Positions 43,210 to 52,843 of a stretch of DNA of 64,000 bases are shown one piece after another. Origin of the DNA: UBA5336 sp964415675 (lineage in GTDB: Bacteria; Pseudomonadota; Alphaproteobacteria; Caulobacterales; Hyphomonadaceae); contig CAYQBG010000002.1 of assembly GCA_964415675.1 (NCBI GenBank), forward strand, positions 202,026-266,025. Reading direction: 5' to 3'. The notes beneath the pieces were generated by a model. It saw only the letters and a program-made list of their open reading frames with translations. It did no database searches and was not told where the DNA came from. Within the stretch, counting starts at the first letter, position 1. Every line of letters begins with the position of its first letter. Made by a program: the position numbers and the translations under genes.

Positions 43210-44079
43210 ATGTCCAGTGCGCCGGGATGGAATGTCACAGTTGCGGGCCTTGCCCTTTTCGCGCTTGGAGCCTGCGCCGGCGGGGTGTCGGCGCAGACAT
43301 CCGGGGGCGAGACGACTGAAACTAGCAAGGCCGCCAGTGCGAGCGAAAACGGGGTGGATCAGGAAGCAGAGGCAGCGTCCCGCGATCAGATGCGCGAGGC
43401 CATCGACCGCGCCCCGCCGCTCGAACGGGCTAATTTCTGGGCGCGCGAGCATGCCGCCCAGCCCGGCGACCTGGAAACGGCACTGCGTTTCGGCGAGGCC
43501 CTGCGCGCGATCGGCAGTCATGAGCGCGCTGCGGAGATCGCCTCCCAGACGGCGATCCTGCATCCCGACAGTGGCGAGATTTTCCTGCTGATGGGGCGTG
43601 CGCTTGTCTCTGAAGGCCAGCATGAAAAAGCGCGCGGTGCCTTGCTTCGCGCCGTGATGATCGCGCCTGACAATGCTGACGCCCTGGCCGCGCTTGGCCT
43701 TGCGCATGACCGGCTCGGCGATCACAATTCCGCCCAGACCGCCTATCGCCAGGCGCTGGAGATCGAGCCGGACCGCGCGGCGACCCGGTCCAATCTGGGG
43801 CTTTCCCTTGCGCTCATTGGTGAGCTCGACTCCGCCGAAGCAGAATTGCGGCGTGCGGCGGAAAATCCCGAGGCCGGCGTGAATGTGCAGCAGAATCTCG
43901 CGCTCGTTCTCGGCCTCAAGGGTGATTATGACGCCGCGCGCGAGGTGTCCGCAGGTGCGCCGTCCGATGTCGTGGAGCGCAACCTTGAAGCGCTGAAAGC
44001 CTTTCGCGGCGATGGCGAGCCGGTAGGCGACAATCCGGCGGGCGCTGGCTTGCGCGGGTCCATGTCCGAAGAGGGCTGA
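43210..44079 (+). CDS. Tetratricopeptide-repeat lipoprotein, TadD-like
   Basis: A 289-residue protein: signal peptide with lipobox ALGAC, a Ser/Glu-rich linker, then four to five TPR units (residues about 75-240; for example AALGLAHDRLGDHNSAQTAYRQALEIEPDRAATRSNLGLSLALIGELDSAEAELRRA). This architecture matches TadD, the pilotin-like lipoprotein of the Flp/Tad pilus. No other tad gene is nearby, so the TadD role is inference. Confidence 0.72.
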   Translation: MSSAPGWNVTVAGLALFALGACAGGVSAQTSGGETTETSKAASASENGVDQEAEAASRDQMREAIDRAPPLERANFWAREHAAQPGDLETALRFGEALRAIGSHERAAEIASQTAILHPDSGEIFLLMGRALVSEGQHEKARGALLRAVMIAPDNADALAALGLAHDRLGDHNSAQTAYRQALEIEPDRAATRSNLGLSLALIGELDSAEAELRRAAENPEAGVNVQQNLALVLGLKGDYDAAREVSAGAPSDVVERNLEALKAFRGDGEPVGDNPAGAGLRGSMSEEG

Positions 44080-44085
44080 CGGGTC

Positions 44086-44496
44086 TCAGGCAATCTTGTC
44101 AGGGCGCGTGACGATCAGCTCCTGATGGTCAAGCCCGGCCTCGCGGTGGCGGTGGGCTTCGTGATAATTGTCGTGATTGAGCGTGGCGATGAAGGCCTGG
44201 CGGTTGGGAAACCAGTTGATCCAGACCATGTCCCAGTCGCCGGTTCCGATGAAAAACCGCTCGCCATCACCCCTGAAGATGCATTTGCCGCCGACATCCT
44301 GCATCATTTCCTCGAACAGGTCCGCATAGCGCGAATAAGCCTCATAGCCTGTCGAACCGTCGCCATGTTCGCCCGCGTCTTCCGGATAGTCGGCCTTTGC
44401 GCGGAATTTAAGCAGGTTGACCTGTGCGACCGGGCCGTCATGCGGATCGTCGCGGAAGGCGCGGAACTGGTCCGCCGTGGGCTGGCGGGCGGTCAT
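44086..44496 (-). CDS. DUF1330 family protein (dimeric alpha/beta barrel)
   Basis: A 136-residue protein with VAQVNLLKFRAKADYP, GYEAYSRYADLFEEMMQDVGGKCIFRGD and MVWINWFPNRQAFIATLNHDNYHEAHRHREAGLDHQELIV, the pattern of DUF1330 ferredoxin-like dimeric barrels. Function is unknown. Its ATG overlaps the stop of the Uma2 gene upstream, so they form a pair. Confidence 0.8.
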   Translation of the reverse strand: MTARQPTADQFRAFRDDPHDGPVAQVNLLKFRAKADYPEDAGEHGDGSTGYEAYSRYADLFEEMMQDVGGKCIFRGDGERFFIGTGDWDMVWINWFPNRQAFIATLNHDNYHEAHRHREAGLDHQELIVTRPDKIA

Positions 44497-45095
44497 GTAC
44501 GCTCCTCGGAAGTGTCCGGCGGGCCGACAATGTCGGCAATGTTCACGGCGAGATCGGGGGCGAAGAGGGGATGGAGGGTGCTGCCGAGGGCGTATGAACT
44601 GGCCTCAGCCCAGCGATTGCCATCACTGCGACGATGAACGGTGACAGTCTCGGCCTGCGTGTTGACCAGCCAGTATTCGCGCAAACGATACTCGGCATAT
44701 TTCGGCACCTTGACCACCTGATCATGGCGCAGGGACGTGTTCGCAATTTCGATGACGAGCTCGCATTCGGCACCTGTGACCTTCTCCATCTGCGGGTCGT
44801 ATCGGAATATCGTGATGTCGGGTTCGACATAGCTGTGGTCGGACAGTCGGACTGTCGTTGCGACCCAGGCCTTGAACGGCGGTTCCAGGACACGCACGAA
44901 AGCTTCGGCGATCAGGTTCTTGAAACGCTCATGGCGGATGTTTTTCGGGCTCATTTCGACCAGTACCCCGTCAATGAGTTCCAGCCGTTCTTCCTCGCCG
45001 ATAATGCCCGCCTCGACCATGGCATAGACTTCATCCACCGTCAGCTTGCGCTGGCGCGTGTCGGCATCGTCAGAGAGAGACCATTGCAGACCCAT
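44493..45095 (-). CDS. Uma2 family (DUF820) PD-(D/E)XK nuclease-like protein
   Basis: A 200-residue protein with the Uma2 pattern: RLELIDGVLVEMSPKNIRHERFKNLIAEAF, YVEPDITIFRYDP and ECELVIEIANTSLRHDQVVKVPKYAEYRLREYWLVNTQAETVTVHRR. The Glu/Asp/Glu-Lys set fits a restriction-endonuclease-like fold. Members are common in cyanobacteria and mobile regions; biological role is unclear. ATG 45095 is preferred; an in-frame ATG at 45146 would add 17 residues. Confidence 0.86.
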   Translation of the reverse strand: MGLQWSLSDDADTRQRKLTVDEVYAMVEAGIIGEEERLELIDGVLVEMSPKNIRHERFKNLIAEAFVRVLEPPFKAWVATTVRLSDHSYVEPDITIFRYDPQMEKVTGAECELVIEIANTSLRHDQVVKVPKYAEYRLREYWLVNTQAETVTVHRRSDGNRWAEASSYALGSTLHPLFAPDLAVNIADIVGPPDTSEERT

Positions 45096-45151
45096 GGGAT
45101 CAGGATAACCGCCCCGCGCGTGCCTGTCAGCCTCCATAAGGCGCACGCGCC

Positions 45152-47467
45152 TCAGTCCGCTTTCAGATGCCGGTCAAGAAAGGCCATGCGGGTCTTCATC
45201 AGATGGGCCTGAAGCGCCTCGCCGCGAATGCCATGGCGCTGGCCGGGATAGGTCATCAGGTCGAAGATGTGCCCCTGTTCCTGAAGCGCGGCCATCAGGC
45301 GGGTTGTGTTGTCGAAGGTGACATTGTCATCGGCCATGCCATGGATCAGCAGGAGCGGTGACAACTCACCCTCGAACCGGTCCAGATGGTAGAAGACAGA
45401 GGATTTCTCATAACCGTCCGGGTTGTCCTGCGGCGTGTCCATATAGCGCTCGGTGTAAAAGGTGTCATAGAGCGACCAGTCAGTCACCGGCGCGCCGGAG
45501 ACAGCGGCAGCAAATGTGCCGGGCTCGGCCTGCAGGAGCGTCATCAGCGTCATGTAGCCGCCATAGGACCAGCCCTGAATGGCGATCCGCTCGGCGTCCA
45601 CAAAGGGCTGGGATTTCAGCCACTCCACGCCGAGAAGCTGGTCGCGCACTTCCGGCCCGCCGGTCTGGCGATAGATCACATCCTCGAACGCCTTGCCGCG
45701 ATTGGCCGAGCCGCGATTGTCGAGGCGGAAAACGATATAGCCCTGCCGCGTATAGAACTGGTCGCTCATCCTCTCCCAGTCGCGCGTCACCGTCTGCACG
45801 CCTGGCCCGCCATAAACATTGACCAGGACGGGATACTGCCGCGCGGGATCGAAATCCGGCGGGGTCTGTATGGAATAATGCAGCGTTTGGCCGTCCTCGG
45901 CTGTCAGCGTGCCGTATTCCGGCGTCGTGTGTGCGCCGTGATAGGGGAAATAGGGGTGGGACTCATCGAGCGCGTTTTCCTCGATCCAGGCGACCAGCGA
46001 GCCATCGGCGCGATAAAGCCCCGTCTGTGGCGGCTGTGTCGGGCTGGAGCTTGTGCCGACAAAGCTCTTCCCATCCGGCGCCATGGTGATCGACCAGGAC
46101 TTGCCAGGCTCGGTGATGCGGGTGATGTCGCCCCCCTCGAGCGGAACGGCATACAGATGGCGTTCCAGCGGTGTGTCCTTGAAGCCGGTGAAGAAGACGT
46201 CCGCTTCGCTCGTTCCGACGATGCCAGAAACCTCCCATTCACCAAAGGTGAGCGGTTGCTGGAGCTTCGCGTCTTTGGCGAGAAGCGTAATGTGCCGGAA
46301 GCTCTTCGGTCGGCCGTAAACGCGAATGGGTTCGCCATTTTCGCCCTGCGCCCAGCTGTGAGGATGGCCCTGCTGGGTTTCTCGCGTCACCAGCAACCTG
46401 TCATCTCTGATCGAGCGGAAATCCTTATTGAGGTTGATCCAGGTCGATTGCTTCTCGCTCAGCGGTGACCAGACGCGCCAGGGACTGCCATCGGTACGGA
46501 AATAGCTGATCCTGGTCTGATCCCGGTCCACATGCTGGAACCAGAGCGATCCCCCGGCCCAGTTCACGCGCGCAAGATAATCGTCTGGTCCGAAGCTACG
46601 AAGCTGCGTGCGGTCCCCGCTCTCAAGATCCATCACGAACAGGTCCACCACCGCATTCGGGCGTCCGGCGCGGGGGTAGCGCTGCTCGATCACCGTCGTG
46701 CCTTCAGCGGAAATGTCGAAGCGGGGGATCACGTCAACGGTACTCTCATCGACGCGTGTATAGGCGAGATAGCGCTCATCCGGGCTCCACCAATAGCCTG
46801 TATAGCGGCTCATCTCCTCCTGCGCGACGAATTCGGCGACGCCGTAGGAGATGGCGTTTTCCGGCTCGGCAAGCGGGGTGAGGCGGGTTTCCTCATTGGT
46901 TTGCAGGTCAATCGCATAGACCGCCCCATCGCGCACGAAGCTGACATGGCTCCCTTTCGGGCTGACTTTCGCGTCATATTCGAACGCCTCGGTCTGCGTC
47001 AGCTGTCGCGTCTGCGGCCCGGCCTCGCTCAGCGTGACCAGATGCAGGTCCCCGCCAATCGGCACCAGGATCGTGTCCGCCGTGCCCCAGTCATAATCGA
47101 CAATGCCCTTCGAGCCAGCGATGCGCTTGCGTTCGCGCAGGGCCTTTTCTTCCTCGGACAGCTCGACCTCTTCGGGTTCCAGCAGCGTGGAATCCACCAG
47201 AGGGCTCTGCTCGCCGCTCGCCACCTCAAACTGCCAGAGATCATAGCGCGACTGGTCATCGGCGCGCGCTTTCAGGAAGGTCACGCGCCGACCATCGGGC
47301 GAGTATTTCACCCCACGCGGCTTCGGCCCGGACAGGTCCGGGCTGGCGAACAGCCGCTCGATGGTGAGTTCCTTAGCATCCTGCATGGCAGCTTCCTGGG
47401 CAAGCGGGGCGGGCGTGGCGCAGGCGGCAAGCGCCAGCGTAGCGGCGGTGAGTAGAGTTCTGATCAT
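45152..47467 (-). CDS. S9 family prolyl oligopeptidase, dipeptidyl-peptidase IV-like
   Basis: A 771-residue exported peptidase. The signal peptide ends in LALAAC, which could be a lipobox. An eight-bladed beta-propeller domain (about 60-480; for example SPDGRRVTFLKARADD, WWSPDERYLAYTRVDES) precedes an alpha/beta hydrolase domain. The nucleophile is in IQGWSYGGYMTLM, the Asp in IHGMADDNVTF and the His in YPGQRHGIRG. DPP-IV enzymes release X-Pro dipeptides. ATG 47467 starts the signal peptide directly. Confidence 0.94.
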   Translation of the reverse strand: MIRTLLTAATLALAACATPAPLAQEAAMQDAKELTIERLFASPDLSGPKPRGVKYSPDGRRVTFLKARADDQSRYDLWQFEVASGEQSPLVDSTLLEPEEVELSEEEKALRERKRIAGSKGIVDYDWGTADTILVPIGGDLHLVTLSEAGPQTRQLTQTEAFEYDAKVSPKGSHVSFVRDGAVYAIDLQTNEETRLTPLAEPENAISYGVAEFVAQEEMSRYTGYWWSPDERYLAYTRVDESTVDVIPRFDISAEGTTVIEQRYPRAGRPNAVVDLFVMDLESGDRTQLRSFGPDDYLARVNWAGGSLWFQHVDRDQTRISYFRTDGSPWRVWSPLSEKQSTWINLNKDFRSIRDDRLLVTRETQQGHPHSWAQGENGEPIRVYGRPKSFRHITLLAKDAKLQQPLTFGEWEVSGIVGTSEADVFFTGFKDTPLERHLYAVPLEGGDITRITEPGKSWSITMAPDGKSFVGTSSSPTQPPQTGLYRADGSLVAWIEENALDESHPYFPYHGAHTTPEYGTLTAEDGQTLHYSIQTPPDFDPARQYPVLVNVYGGPGVQTVTRDWERMSDQFYTRQGYIVFRLDNRGSANRGKAFEDVIYRQTGGPEVRDQLLGVEWLKSQPFVDAERIAIQGWSYGGYMTLMTLLQAEPGTFAAAVSGAPVTDWSLYDTFYTERYMDTPQDNPDGYEKSSVFYHLDRFEGELSPLLLIHGMADDNVTFDNTTRLMAALQEQGHIFDLMTYPGQRHGIRGEALQAHLMKTRMAFLDRHLKAD

Positions 47468-47698
47468 GGCACACAAAGCGCCCTGTTCGGCGTCATTCGT
47501 CAAGCCATGGCCGGTGACCCTGCCCGCTGATCTGGTTTGTCTTGATGCCGACGGCCAGGCTGCTCGGTTGCAAATCGGTCATGCCAAAATTTTTTAGGCA
47601 TGTTCATGAACCGCGAATGGCGTCAGTTTGTTAAAGTCGGCTAACGTGTTCTTTCCGACGCATGCGTTTCCGTTATCCATTGAAGGAGGAAGTCTACG

Positions 47699-48076
47699 AT
47701 GATCTGGGTCGCCCGCATCGCCGGCTCGCTGGTGTTTCTGTTTTCGCTCGCCCTGGGCTTGATGTCGCTGATCAATCCCGAACGGGTCGGTGAAGTGCTT
47801 GGCCTGACCGACCTTGCAGCTATGGGCCGAAATACGGTTCGCGCCGATATCACCGCCTTCTTTCTCGCCAGCGCGATTGCCTGCGCCGGCGGCCTCTTTC
47901 GGGGGCGTAGCACCTGGTTCTACGCGCCGGCGCTGCTCTATGGCATGGCGGTGACGGGCCGTCTGATTGACGCGATTGTGGCTGGCGCGCCGGATCGGCT
48001 GGCCGGGTCCGTGGTTATTGAATTCATTCTGGTGGCCCTGGCACTGGTGGCCGGAAAGTGGTCGGCGCGGGCCTGA
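47699..48076 (+). CDS. Small four-span membrane protein (DUF4345-like)
   Basis: A 125-residue protein with four hydrophobic spans and the segment GRNTVRADITAFFLASAIACAGGLF, like DUF4345 proteins. AAGGAGG precedes ATG 47699 by about 11 bases. Function unknown. The 195-base gap before it holds a 6-base stem CATGCC/GGCATG (47580-47602) around an AT-rich loop and a GTTCATGAAC palindrome near 47603, possible control elements. Confidence 0.7.
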   Translation: MIWVARIAGSLVFLFSLALGLMSLINPERVGEVLGLTDLAAMGRNTVRADITAFFLASAIACAGGLFRGRSTWFYAPALLYGMAVTGRLIDAIVAGAPDRLAGSVVIEFILVALALVAGKWSARA

Positions 48077-48081
48077 CGGCC

Positions 48082-49233
48082 TTAAGGGGCCGGCCTGAGC
48101 CGCAGCACCTGCCCGCCATTTTCGCCTTCAGTGGAGGCATAGATAAATCCATCCGGACCGACGGTCACGTCCCGGACCCGTACATCCAGTTCTGTCAGCA
48201 GAGAAAACTGCTCAGCCGCCGGTGCGGCGGGGTCCGCTATCCGGATCTCCCGGGTCGCAAGGCCCGATGAAAGCAGGTGTCCGCGCCATTGCGGGAAGGC
48301 ATCCCCATCATAGTAAGCCAGGGCGCCCGGCGCGATGGAAGGCGTCCAGTAGAAAATCGGCTGAACCGTGTCGGCGACCTCTTGAAAGGGCGTGATCTGG
48401 GCGCCGGAATAGTCCACGCCCCAGGTTGCAAATGGCCAACCGTAATTCTCGCCGGCGGCGATGACATTCACCTCGTCGCCGCCCCGTGCGCCATGTTCGT
48501 TGGAATACACGGTGCCGTCAGGGCCAAGGGCGATGCCCTGGTGATTGCGATGTCCATAGGACCAGATTTCCGGCAGCGCGCCGTCTGTGCCCACAAACGG
48601 ATTATCGGCGGGCGCCTCGCCCGTGTCCGTCAGGCGCAGGGTCTTGCCGAGATGGGTATCGAGTCTCTGGGCCTTCAGGCGGAGCGCGTAGGCGTCTCCC
48701 GATGTCAGCAGCAGCGTGCCGTCAGCCAGGAACACAAATCGGCCGCCATAATGCTGGGCGGTGTGGCGCGTCGCGTCTGCATCGAACAGGACTTCCAGGT
48801 CTTCCAGCCGGGCGCCGGTTGCGGTCTCCACATAGCGGGCGCGGGACAATCTCAGCGTATTCTCACCGTCCATGCCGTGAGCATAGGTAAGATACAGCCC
48901 GCCATTGTCTTCAAAGTCCGGATGCGGCGCCACTTCGAACAGTCCAGCCTGACTTTTCGAAAAGACCTCTGGCACGCCCGCAATCGGTTCATCCACCAGC
49001 GCCCCGCCGCGCACCAGGCGCAGCTTGCCTGCGCGCTCTGTTACCAGCATGTCGCCATTCGGCAGCCAGGCTATGTCCCAGGGCGTGTCCAGTCCTTCAG
49101 CAATCGTGTCAATCTGATAGGCGGATGTGGGCACAGGTTCAGCGTCCGCGAACCCCGGTGTGTCCGCCCAGGCCGGAGCCGAGATTGCCATGGCCCCAGC
49201 CTGCACCATGAGCGCGACCGACCTGTTTCGCAT
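48082..49233 (-). CDS. PQQ-dependent sugar dehydrogenase (soluble, Asd/YliI-like)
   Basis: A 383-residue periplasmic beta-propeller enzyme: signal peptide (SVALMVQAGAMAISAPAWA), then IAEGLDTPWDIAWLPNGDMLVTERAGKLRLV, YLTYAHG, YGGRFVFLADGTLLLTSGDA, YSYGHRNHQGIALGP-like text (SYGHRNHQGIALGPDGTVYSNEHGARGGDEVN) and GVDYSGAQITPFQE. These are family landmarks, including the catalytic His and the Arg/His loop. It oxidises aldoses with PQQ. ATG 49233 is set by a strong GGAGGAA site; a much longer open frame upstream is not supported. Confidence 0.92.
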   Translation of the reverse strand: MRNRSVALMVQAGAMAISAPAWADTPGFADAEPVPTSAYQIDTIAEGLDTPWDIAWLPNGDMLVTERAGKLRLVRGGALVDEPIAGVPEVFSKSQAGLFEVAPHPDFEDNGGLYLTYAHGMDGENTLRLSRARYVETATGARLEDLEVLFDADATRHTAQHYGGRFVFLADGTLLLTSGDAYALRLKAQRLDTHLGKTLRLTDTGEAPADNPFVGTDGALPEIWSYGHRNHQGIALGPDGTVYSNEHGARGGDEVNVIAAGENYGWPFATWGVDYSGAQITPFQEVADTVQPIFYWTPSIAPGALAYYDGDAFPQWRGHLLSSGLATREIRIADPAAPAAEQFSLLTELDVRVRDVTVGPDGFIYASTEGENGGQVLRLRPAP

Positions 49234-49323
49234 AAACAGTTCCTCCGACTTCAGGAAACTGTATATATCGTGCCGACCACGTTTGAACACACCAAAAGGC
49301 CGCAAGGCGGGGAAGACAGGCTT

Positions 49324-49764
49324 ATGGGTATCTTGAAGACGATTGGCGCCTGGTTTGGCGGCGGTCTGGCGGGTTACATCCTGGCCGCGCTGACATCGCA
49401 GTTCGTTGTCCTGGCCGGATTGGCGGGGCTTGGCCTGGACATCCCCGTGAGCGACTGGCTCGCAAGCCTCGTCCATGCTGTGCCGAACATGCCCTTCTAT
49501 CTGATCGTGATCCTGCTCGGCTTTGCCATTGCTTTACCCGTCGCACGCCTGATCAAGCGGTTTCTGCCATCCCTTTCCGCCATCGCTTATCCCACAGCCG
49601 GCGCCGTCGCCATCGGAACAGCGCTTGGCCTGATGCACGCCCAGTTCGGCGTATTTCCTATCCTGGGCGCACAGGAGACCTACGGCCTTTTCCTGCAGAT
49701 TTTGTCAGGTGCGGTCGGGGGTTTTGTGTTTGAAAAGCTTCGCCCGAAAGCGGCTCCCGTTTGA
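49324..49764 (+). CDS. Small hydrophobic membrane protein, family not recognised
   Basis: A 146-residue protein with four predicted spans and a GGGLAGYILAALTSQFVVLAGL opening. GGGGAAGAC and AGG lie ahead of ATG 49324. A longer open frame covers this region, but only the part after ATG 49324 has membrane-protein character and a ribosome site. No function is proposed. Confidence 0.65.
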   Translation: MGILKTIGAWFGGGLAGYILAALTSQFVVLAGLAGLGLDIPVSDWLASLVHAVPNMPFYLIVILLGFAIALPVARLIKRFLPSLSAIAYPTAGAVAIGTALGLMHAQFGVFPILGAQETYGLFLQILSGAVGGFVFEKLRPKAAPV

Positions 49765-49888
49765 CCTATTGATTTCGCTCAGCCGCCCCGCCGGCTGGCT
49801 GAAGTCCTGGCCGATGCCAGTGCCCTGGATGAGGTGGATGACGCGCCCGCGCCAGACGTGACGGCGGACCAACCCAGACGTTGAACCT

Positions 49889-49972
49889 CTAAATCTGCGG
49901 GGAAACCTGAATGGTTTCCAGACAGGCGGGAAGGGCGTCGATATCTTCGGGTTTAAACTGCCATTCCGGCAT
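49889..49972 (-). pseudogene. Possible cytochrome c C-terminal remnant
   Basis: Between 49765 and 50101 no intact gene is seen. On the minus strand a short frame reads MPEWQFKPEDIDALPACLET and ends at TAG 49889-49891. This resembles the last helix of class I cytochromes c, where Met ligand loops precede an E-D-I-D-A-L-x-A-Y-L helix. The frame is closed by a stop 13 codons upstream and no CxxCH motif is found nearby, so only a fragment remains. Confidence 0.35.
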
Positions 49973-50101
49973 GTGGGCGCATAACTCAAACTCAGATGGG
50001 CCAGACACTCCTTACGTGAGCCCAATATCTGTCTCGAAATACCTGACGACGGACAGGGCATTTGCAATAGCACCAATCTAGGGGCACGCTCTTCCGGTCG
50101 G

Positions 50102-50755
50102 TCATGCCGCTGTACGATTTACCAACTGTCCGGGTGGCCGGGGCGTGTTCACGAGTGTAGCGATCCAGTGGAACGCCGCAACAAGCAACAGGTCGTCGTG
50201 CACCTGCATTTGTCGACTGAGGAGCAGAGCGCCGAAAAAAGCGCCTACGCACCACTGCACTCTCCATCGCAGCGTGACGTAGTGCACGCCCCCGAACACC
50301 AGCGCGCTGAGCGTTGCCGCCAGCCAGGCCGAAACCCCCGAACTCTCCAGAACTGCAGGGATGGCGAGACGGAACACCCACTCTTCCCAAAAGGAAAGGG
50401 CTCCAAGATAGATGACCCAGCCAAGCCGCGACAGACTCCAGCTCCGGTCAGTCCACCAAGCATATGCGTTCAGGATGAGGAAAATGAGAAGGAACAGGGT
50501 CGCGTAACCGAGAGGGTTGGAAAGGCCTCGCTGAAGCCCTCCCAGAAACACGGCTTGAAGCCCCGGAATTGCGAGTAAGGCAAATGCCACGACCAACCCG
50601 GGAAGCCCATGGCGCAGGAACACCTGTTGAAAGCGGGTCAGTGTGTCGCCCGTGAAATCCTTCTCACGTTGCAGGCGTCTCTGGCCCGAAGCCAGTCCTG
50701 GGGTGTTTCTGTCGGGCAAGTTATGTATGGCCTTCTCGCTGAGGCTTCTGCTCAC
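50102..50755 (-). CDS. CPBP family intramembrane glutamic endopeptidase
   Basis: A 217-residue membrane protein of the CAAX-protease/bacteriocin-processing (CPBP) family. The catalytic motif is EEWVFR, the second is FGGVHYVT, and a His occurs in AAFHWIATL. At least five hydrophobic spans. These enzymes process membrane proteins or protect against bacteriocins; substrate unknown. It follows the acyl-CoA synthetase gene after 6 bases, so co-transcription is likely. Confidence 0.85.
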   Translation of the reverse strand: MSRSLSEKAIHNLPDRNTPGLASGQRRLQREKDFTGDTLTRFQQVFLRHGLPGLVVAFALLAIPGLQAVFLGGLQRGLSNPLGYATLFLLIFLILNAYAWWTDRSWSLSRLGWVIYLGALSFWEEWVFRLAIPAVLESSGVSAWLAATLSALVFGGVHYVTLRWRVQWCVGAFFGALLLSRQMQVHDDLLLVAAFHWIATLVNTPRPPGQLVNRTAA

Positions 50756-50761
50756 CGCGTA

Positions 50762-52540
50762 TCACAACCGCATTTCGCCGTTCACAATAGACTGAAATGT
50801 CTCATCCCCCAGCGGCACATAGGTCCTTTTGGCAAAATCAAGCATCCGGATTGGATCGTCCGATTTCGACGGATCGAATCCCGCCCGGACTGCGTCAACC
50901 TTCCGAAACTTGAACGTCGCGGTGGTGTCGGCTTCCTTGCTCTCGCGTATGAAGAGCGGGACCGCATAGGCAGGCAGGTTTGCGTTCAGATGGTTCGCGA
51001 GGGCGTCGTAATCGATTGACTGCGAGATCGTCAAAGCCGCCATGCCTGCCCGGCCCTCTGCATGGGGCACTTTCACACCGTAGACATTGGCGAGTTCAAC
51101 GCCCTCAAACTTCGCCAGGACATCGGCGACCTCATTGGTCGCAACATTCTCGCCCTTCCAGCGAAACGTATCGCCAGTGCGGTCGACAAACCGGATATAG
51201 CCAAGCGCGTCGCGGTTCATGAGGTCGCCGGTCCGAAACCATCTGTCACCCCGCTTGAAGACATTGGTGAGGATCTTCTTCTCGGTGGCCGCCATGTCCT
51301 GGTAGCCGTCAAACGAGGATCGCCCGGTATCGGCGATGCGACCGAGGACTTCGCCAACCTCGTCCACCTCACATTTCTGGCAAAAGCCGTTCTTGTCGCG
51401 GATGGGCTCTTCGGTCTCGACATCGAATTTCACGAAGGCGGTCCCAATAATATTATCGAGAAAACGGGGGGCCTGTCCAACCGCTCCGACCGTGCCATCG
51501 AAATTCAGGAAGTTCACATTGCCCTCGGTCGACCCACAGAGCTCACGCATGGTGGGTACGTTGAAACGCTCCACAAATTGCGTCCAGACGTCGCCCCTCA
51601 AGCCATTGCCCATCCCGGCGCGCAGGGTGTGGCTTCGCTCCTTGGGATGCTCGGGAGAGTTCAGAAGGTAGCGGCAAAACTCGCCGATATACATGAAAAG
51701 AGTGGCCCCGCTTTCGTTCACGTCATCCCAGAAGCCGGATGCGGAGAACTTTCGCCGGATCTGCATGGAAGCGCCGCAAAAGAGCGTCGCGCCCACCCCC
51801 AATCCGCCACCCGTAATGTGATAGAGCGGAAGGCTATTGTAGATAATGTCGTCGGGCGTGACATCGGCCAGCGGAAGCGGCAACCGCATCACGCGGCGAA
51901 ACCGGGCATGGGTAATCCTGGCGGCCTTGGGAAGGCCGGTCGTTCCGGAGGTGTAAATGTAGACACAGGGGTCAGGGCCCTTGCGGCCTGCGCGGTGGGC
52001 TCGCTCCGGCCTATCGGCTGAAGCCGCGTCTAGCGCCTTTGAAAAATTCGAACCGGATCGGCCATCCATATCCCACAATGTCGGCGCGCCGGCCAGAACG
52101 GGCAGGACGGCCCTCACATTGTCTGTCTGATTGCCACTCGCGATGATCGCCTTTGCATCCACAATTGCGATACAATGCGCCAGCCCAGACCCTTCCAGAT
52201 TGGCATTGATCAGTGCTGTCACGACACCGACCTTTGAAAGGCCCAACCAGATGGCCACATAGTCGGGGCAGTTCTCCATGACGAGCGCAATCGTGTCGCC
52301 GGGTTTGAACCCCTCCACCAATGCCCAGTTTGCGACCCGGTTGGCCCGCGCGTCGAAGCCCCCGAATGTCAGGGTCTCACCTTCAAAGAGGAAGGCCGTC
52401 TTTTCAGCGAAGCGGTCGATTGTCGCTTCGGCCTCGTCAGGCACGAGAACCGAGGCTTGTCGGTCGACCTCATTCATCAATCGCCTGACGAGCCTAATCC
52501 GTCTGTAGAATTTAGAATAGTTCACCAGCTTTGAGAGCAT
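50762..52540 (-). CDS. Long-chain acyl-CoA synthetase, FATP (SLC27) type
   Basis: A 592-residue AMP-forming ligase that activates long-chain fatty acids to acyl-CoA. Landmarks: ATP loop YIYTSGTTGLPKAARITH, the A4/A5 region ELCGSTEGNVNFLNFDG and A8 region DRWFRTGDLMNRDALGYIRFVDRTGDTFRWKGENVATNEV, as in FATP-type synthetases. The C-terminal Lys region KFRKVDAVRAG is present. GAGGAA precedes the ATG. Confidence 0.92.
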   Translation of the reverse strand: MLSKLVNYSKFYRRIRLVRRLMNEVDRQASVLVPDEAEATIDRFAEKTAFLFEGETLTFGGFDARANRVANWALVEGFKPGDTIALVMENCPDYVAIWLGLSKVGVVTALINANLEGSGLAHCIAIVDAKAIIASGNQTDNVRAVLPVLAGAPTLWDMDGRSGSNFSKALDAASADRPERAHRAGRKGPDPCVYIYTSGTTGLPKAARITHARFRRVMRLPLPLADVTPDDIIYNSLPLYHITGGGLGVGATLFCGASMQIRRKFSASGFWDDVNESGATLFMYIGEFCRYLLNSPEHPKERSHTLRAGMGNGLRGDVWTQFVERFNVPTMRELCGSTEGNVNFLNFDGTVGAVGQAPRFLDNIIGTAFVKFDVETEEPIRDKNGFCQKCEVDEVGEVLGRIADTGRSSFDGYQDMAATEKKILTNVFKRGDRWFRTGDLMNRDALGYIRFVDRTGDTFRWKGENVATNEVADVLAKFEGVELANVYGVKVPHAEGRAGMAALTISQSIDYDALANHLNANLPAYAVPLFIRESKEADTTATFKFRKVDAVRAGFDPSKSDDPIRMLDFAKRTYVPLGDETFQSIVNGEMRL

Positions 52541-52843
52541 GTTTCAATTCCTCTGCGCGCGCCTCGCTTTAATAGCTAACATTAAATTTCGCGCAAGTTG
52601 ATTGAAATCCCGTTGGGATATGCTCCGGCAATTTCGGAAACATCTCGGAAGATGGACGGCCAGTTCGAAACCTCGTCCCGCCCTACGCGTCAGCCTTTTA
52701 TCTTCTCACCCGGTGGCTGGCAGGGACGGACAGCCCCGGATGACTCCGTCGAACGGGGTGGGCCGGTCCTCTCATTTAATTGTGAGGCTTGCCTTGATCT
52801 CCGTTGTGAGATCGGGCTCTCCGGACTCTGGAGTGGAGGATAT
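52541..52843. other. Non-coding gap between fatty acyl-CoA synthetase and the selenocysteine locus
   Basis: About 300 bases with no frame that looks like a protein. An AT-rich stretch at about 52570-52590 (TTTAATAGCTAACATTAAAT) may hold the promoter of the leftward acyl-CoA synthetase. Nothing else was recognised. Confidence 0.5.

Noticed and set aside
48277..49323. N-terminal part of a long plus-strand frame over the sugar dehydrogenase
   Set aside because: Antisense to the dehydrogenase; only the part after ATG 49324 looks like a protein.
49234..49476. N-terminal extension of the sugar dehydrogenase
   Set aside because: A strong ribosome site and a signal peptide begin at 49233; the extension has no signal-peptide or family character.
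49992..50390. 132-codon minus-strand frame in the gap and over the CPBP gene
   Set aside because: Arg/Cys-rich, no motif, and out of frame with the CPBP protease.
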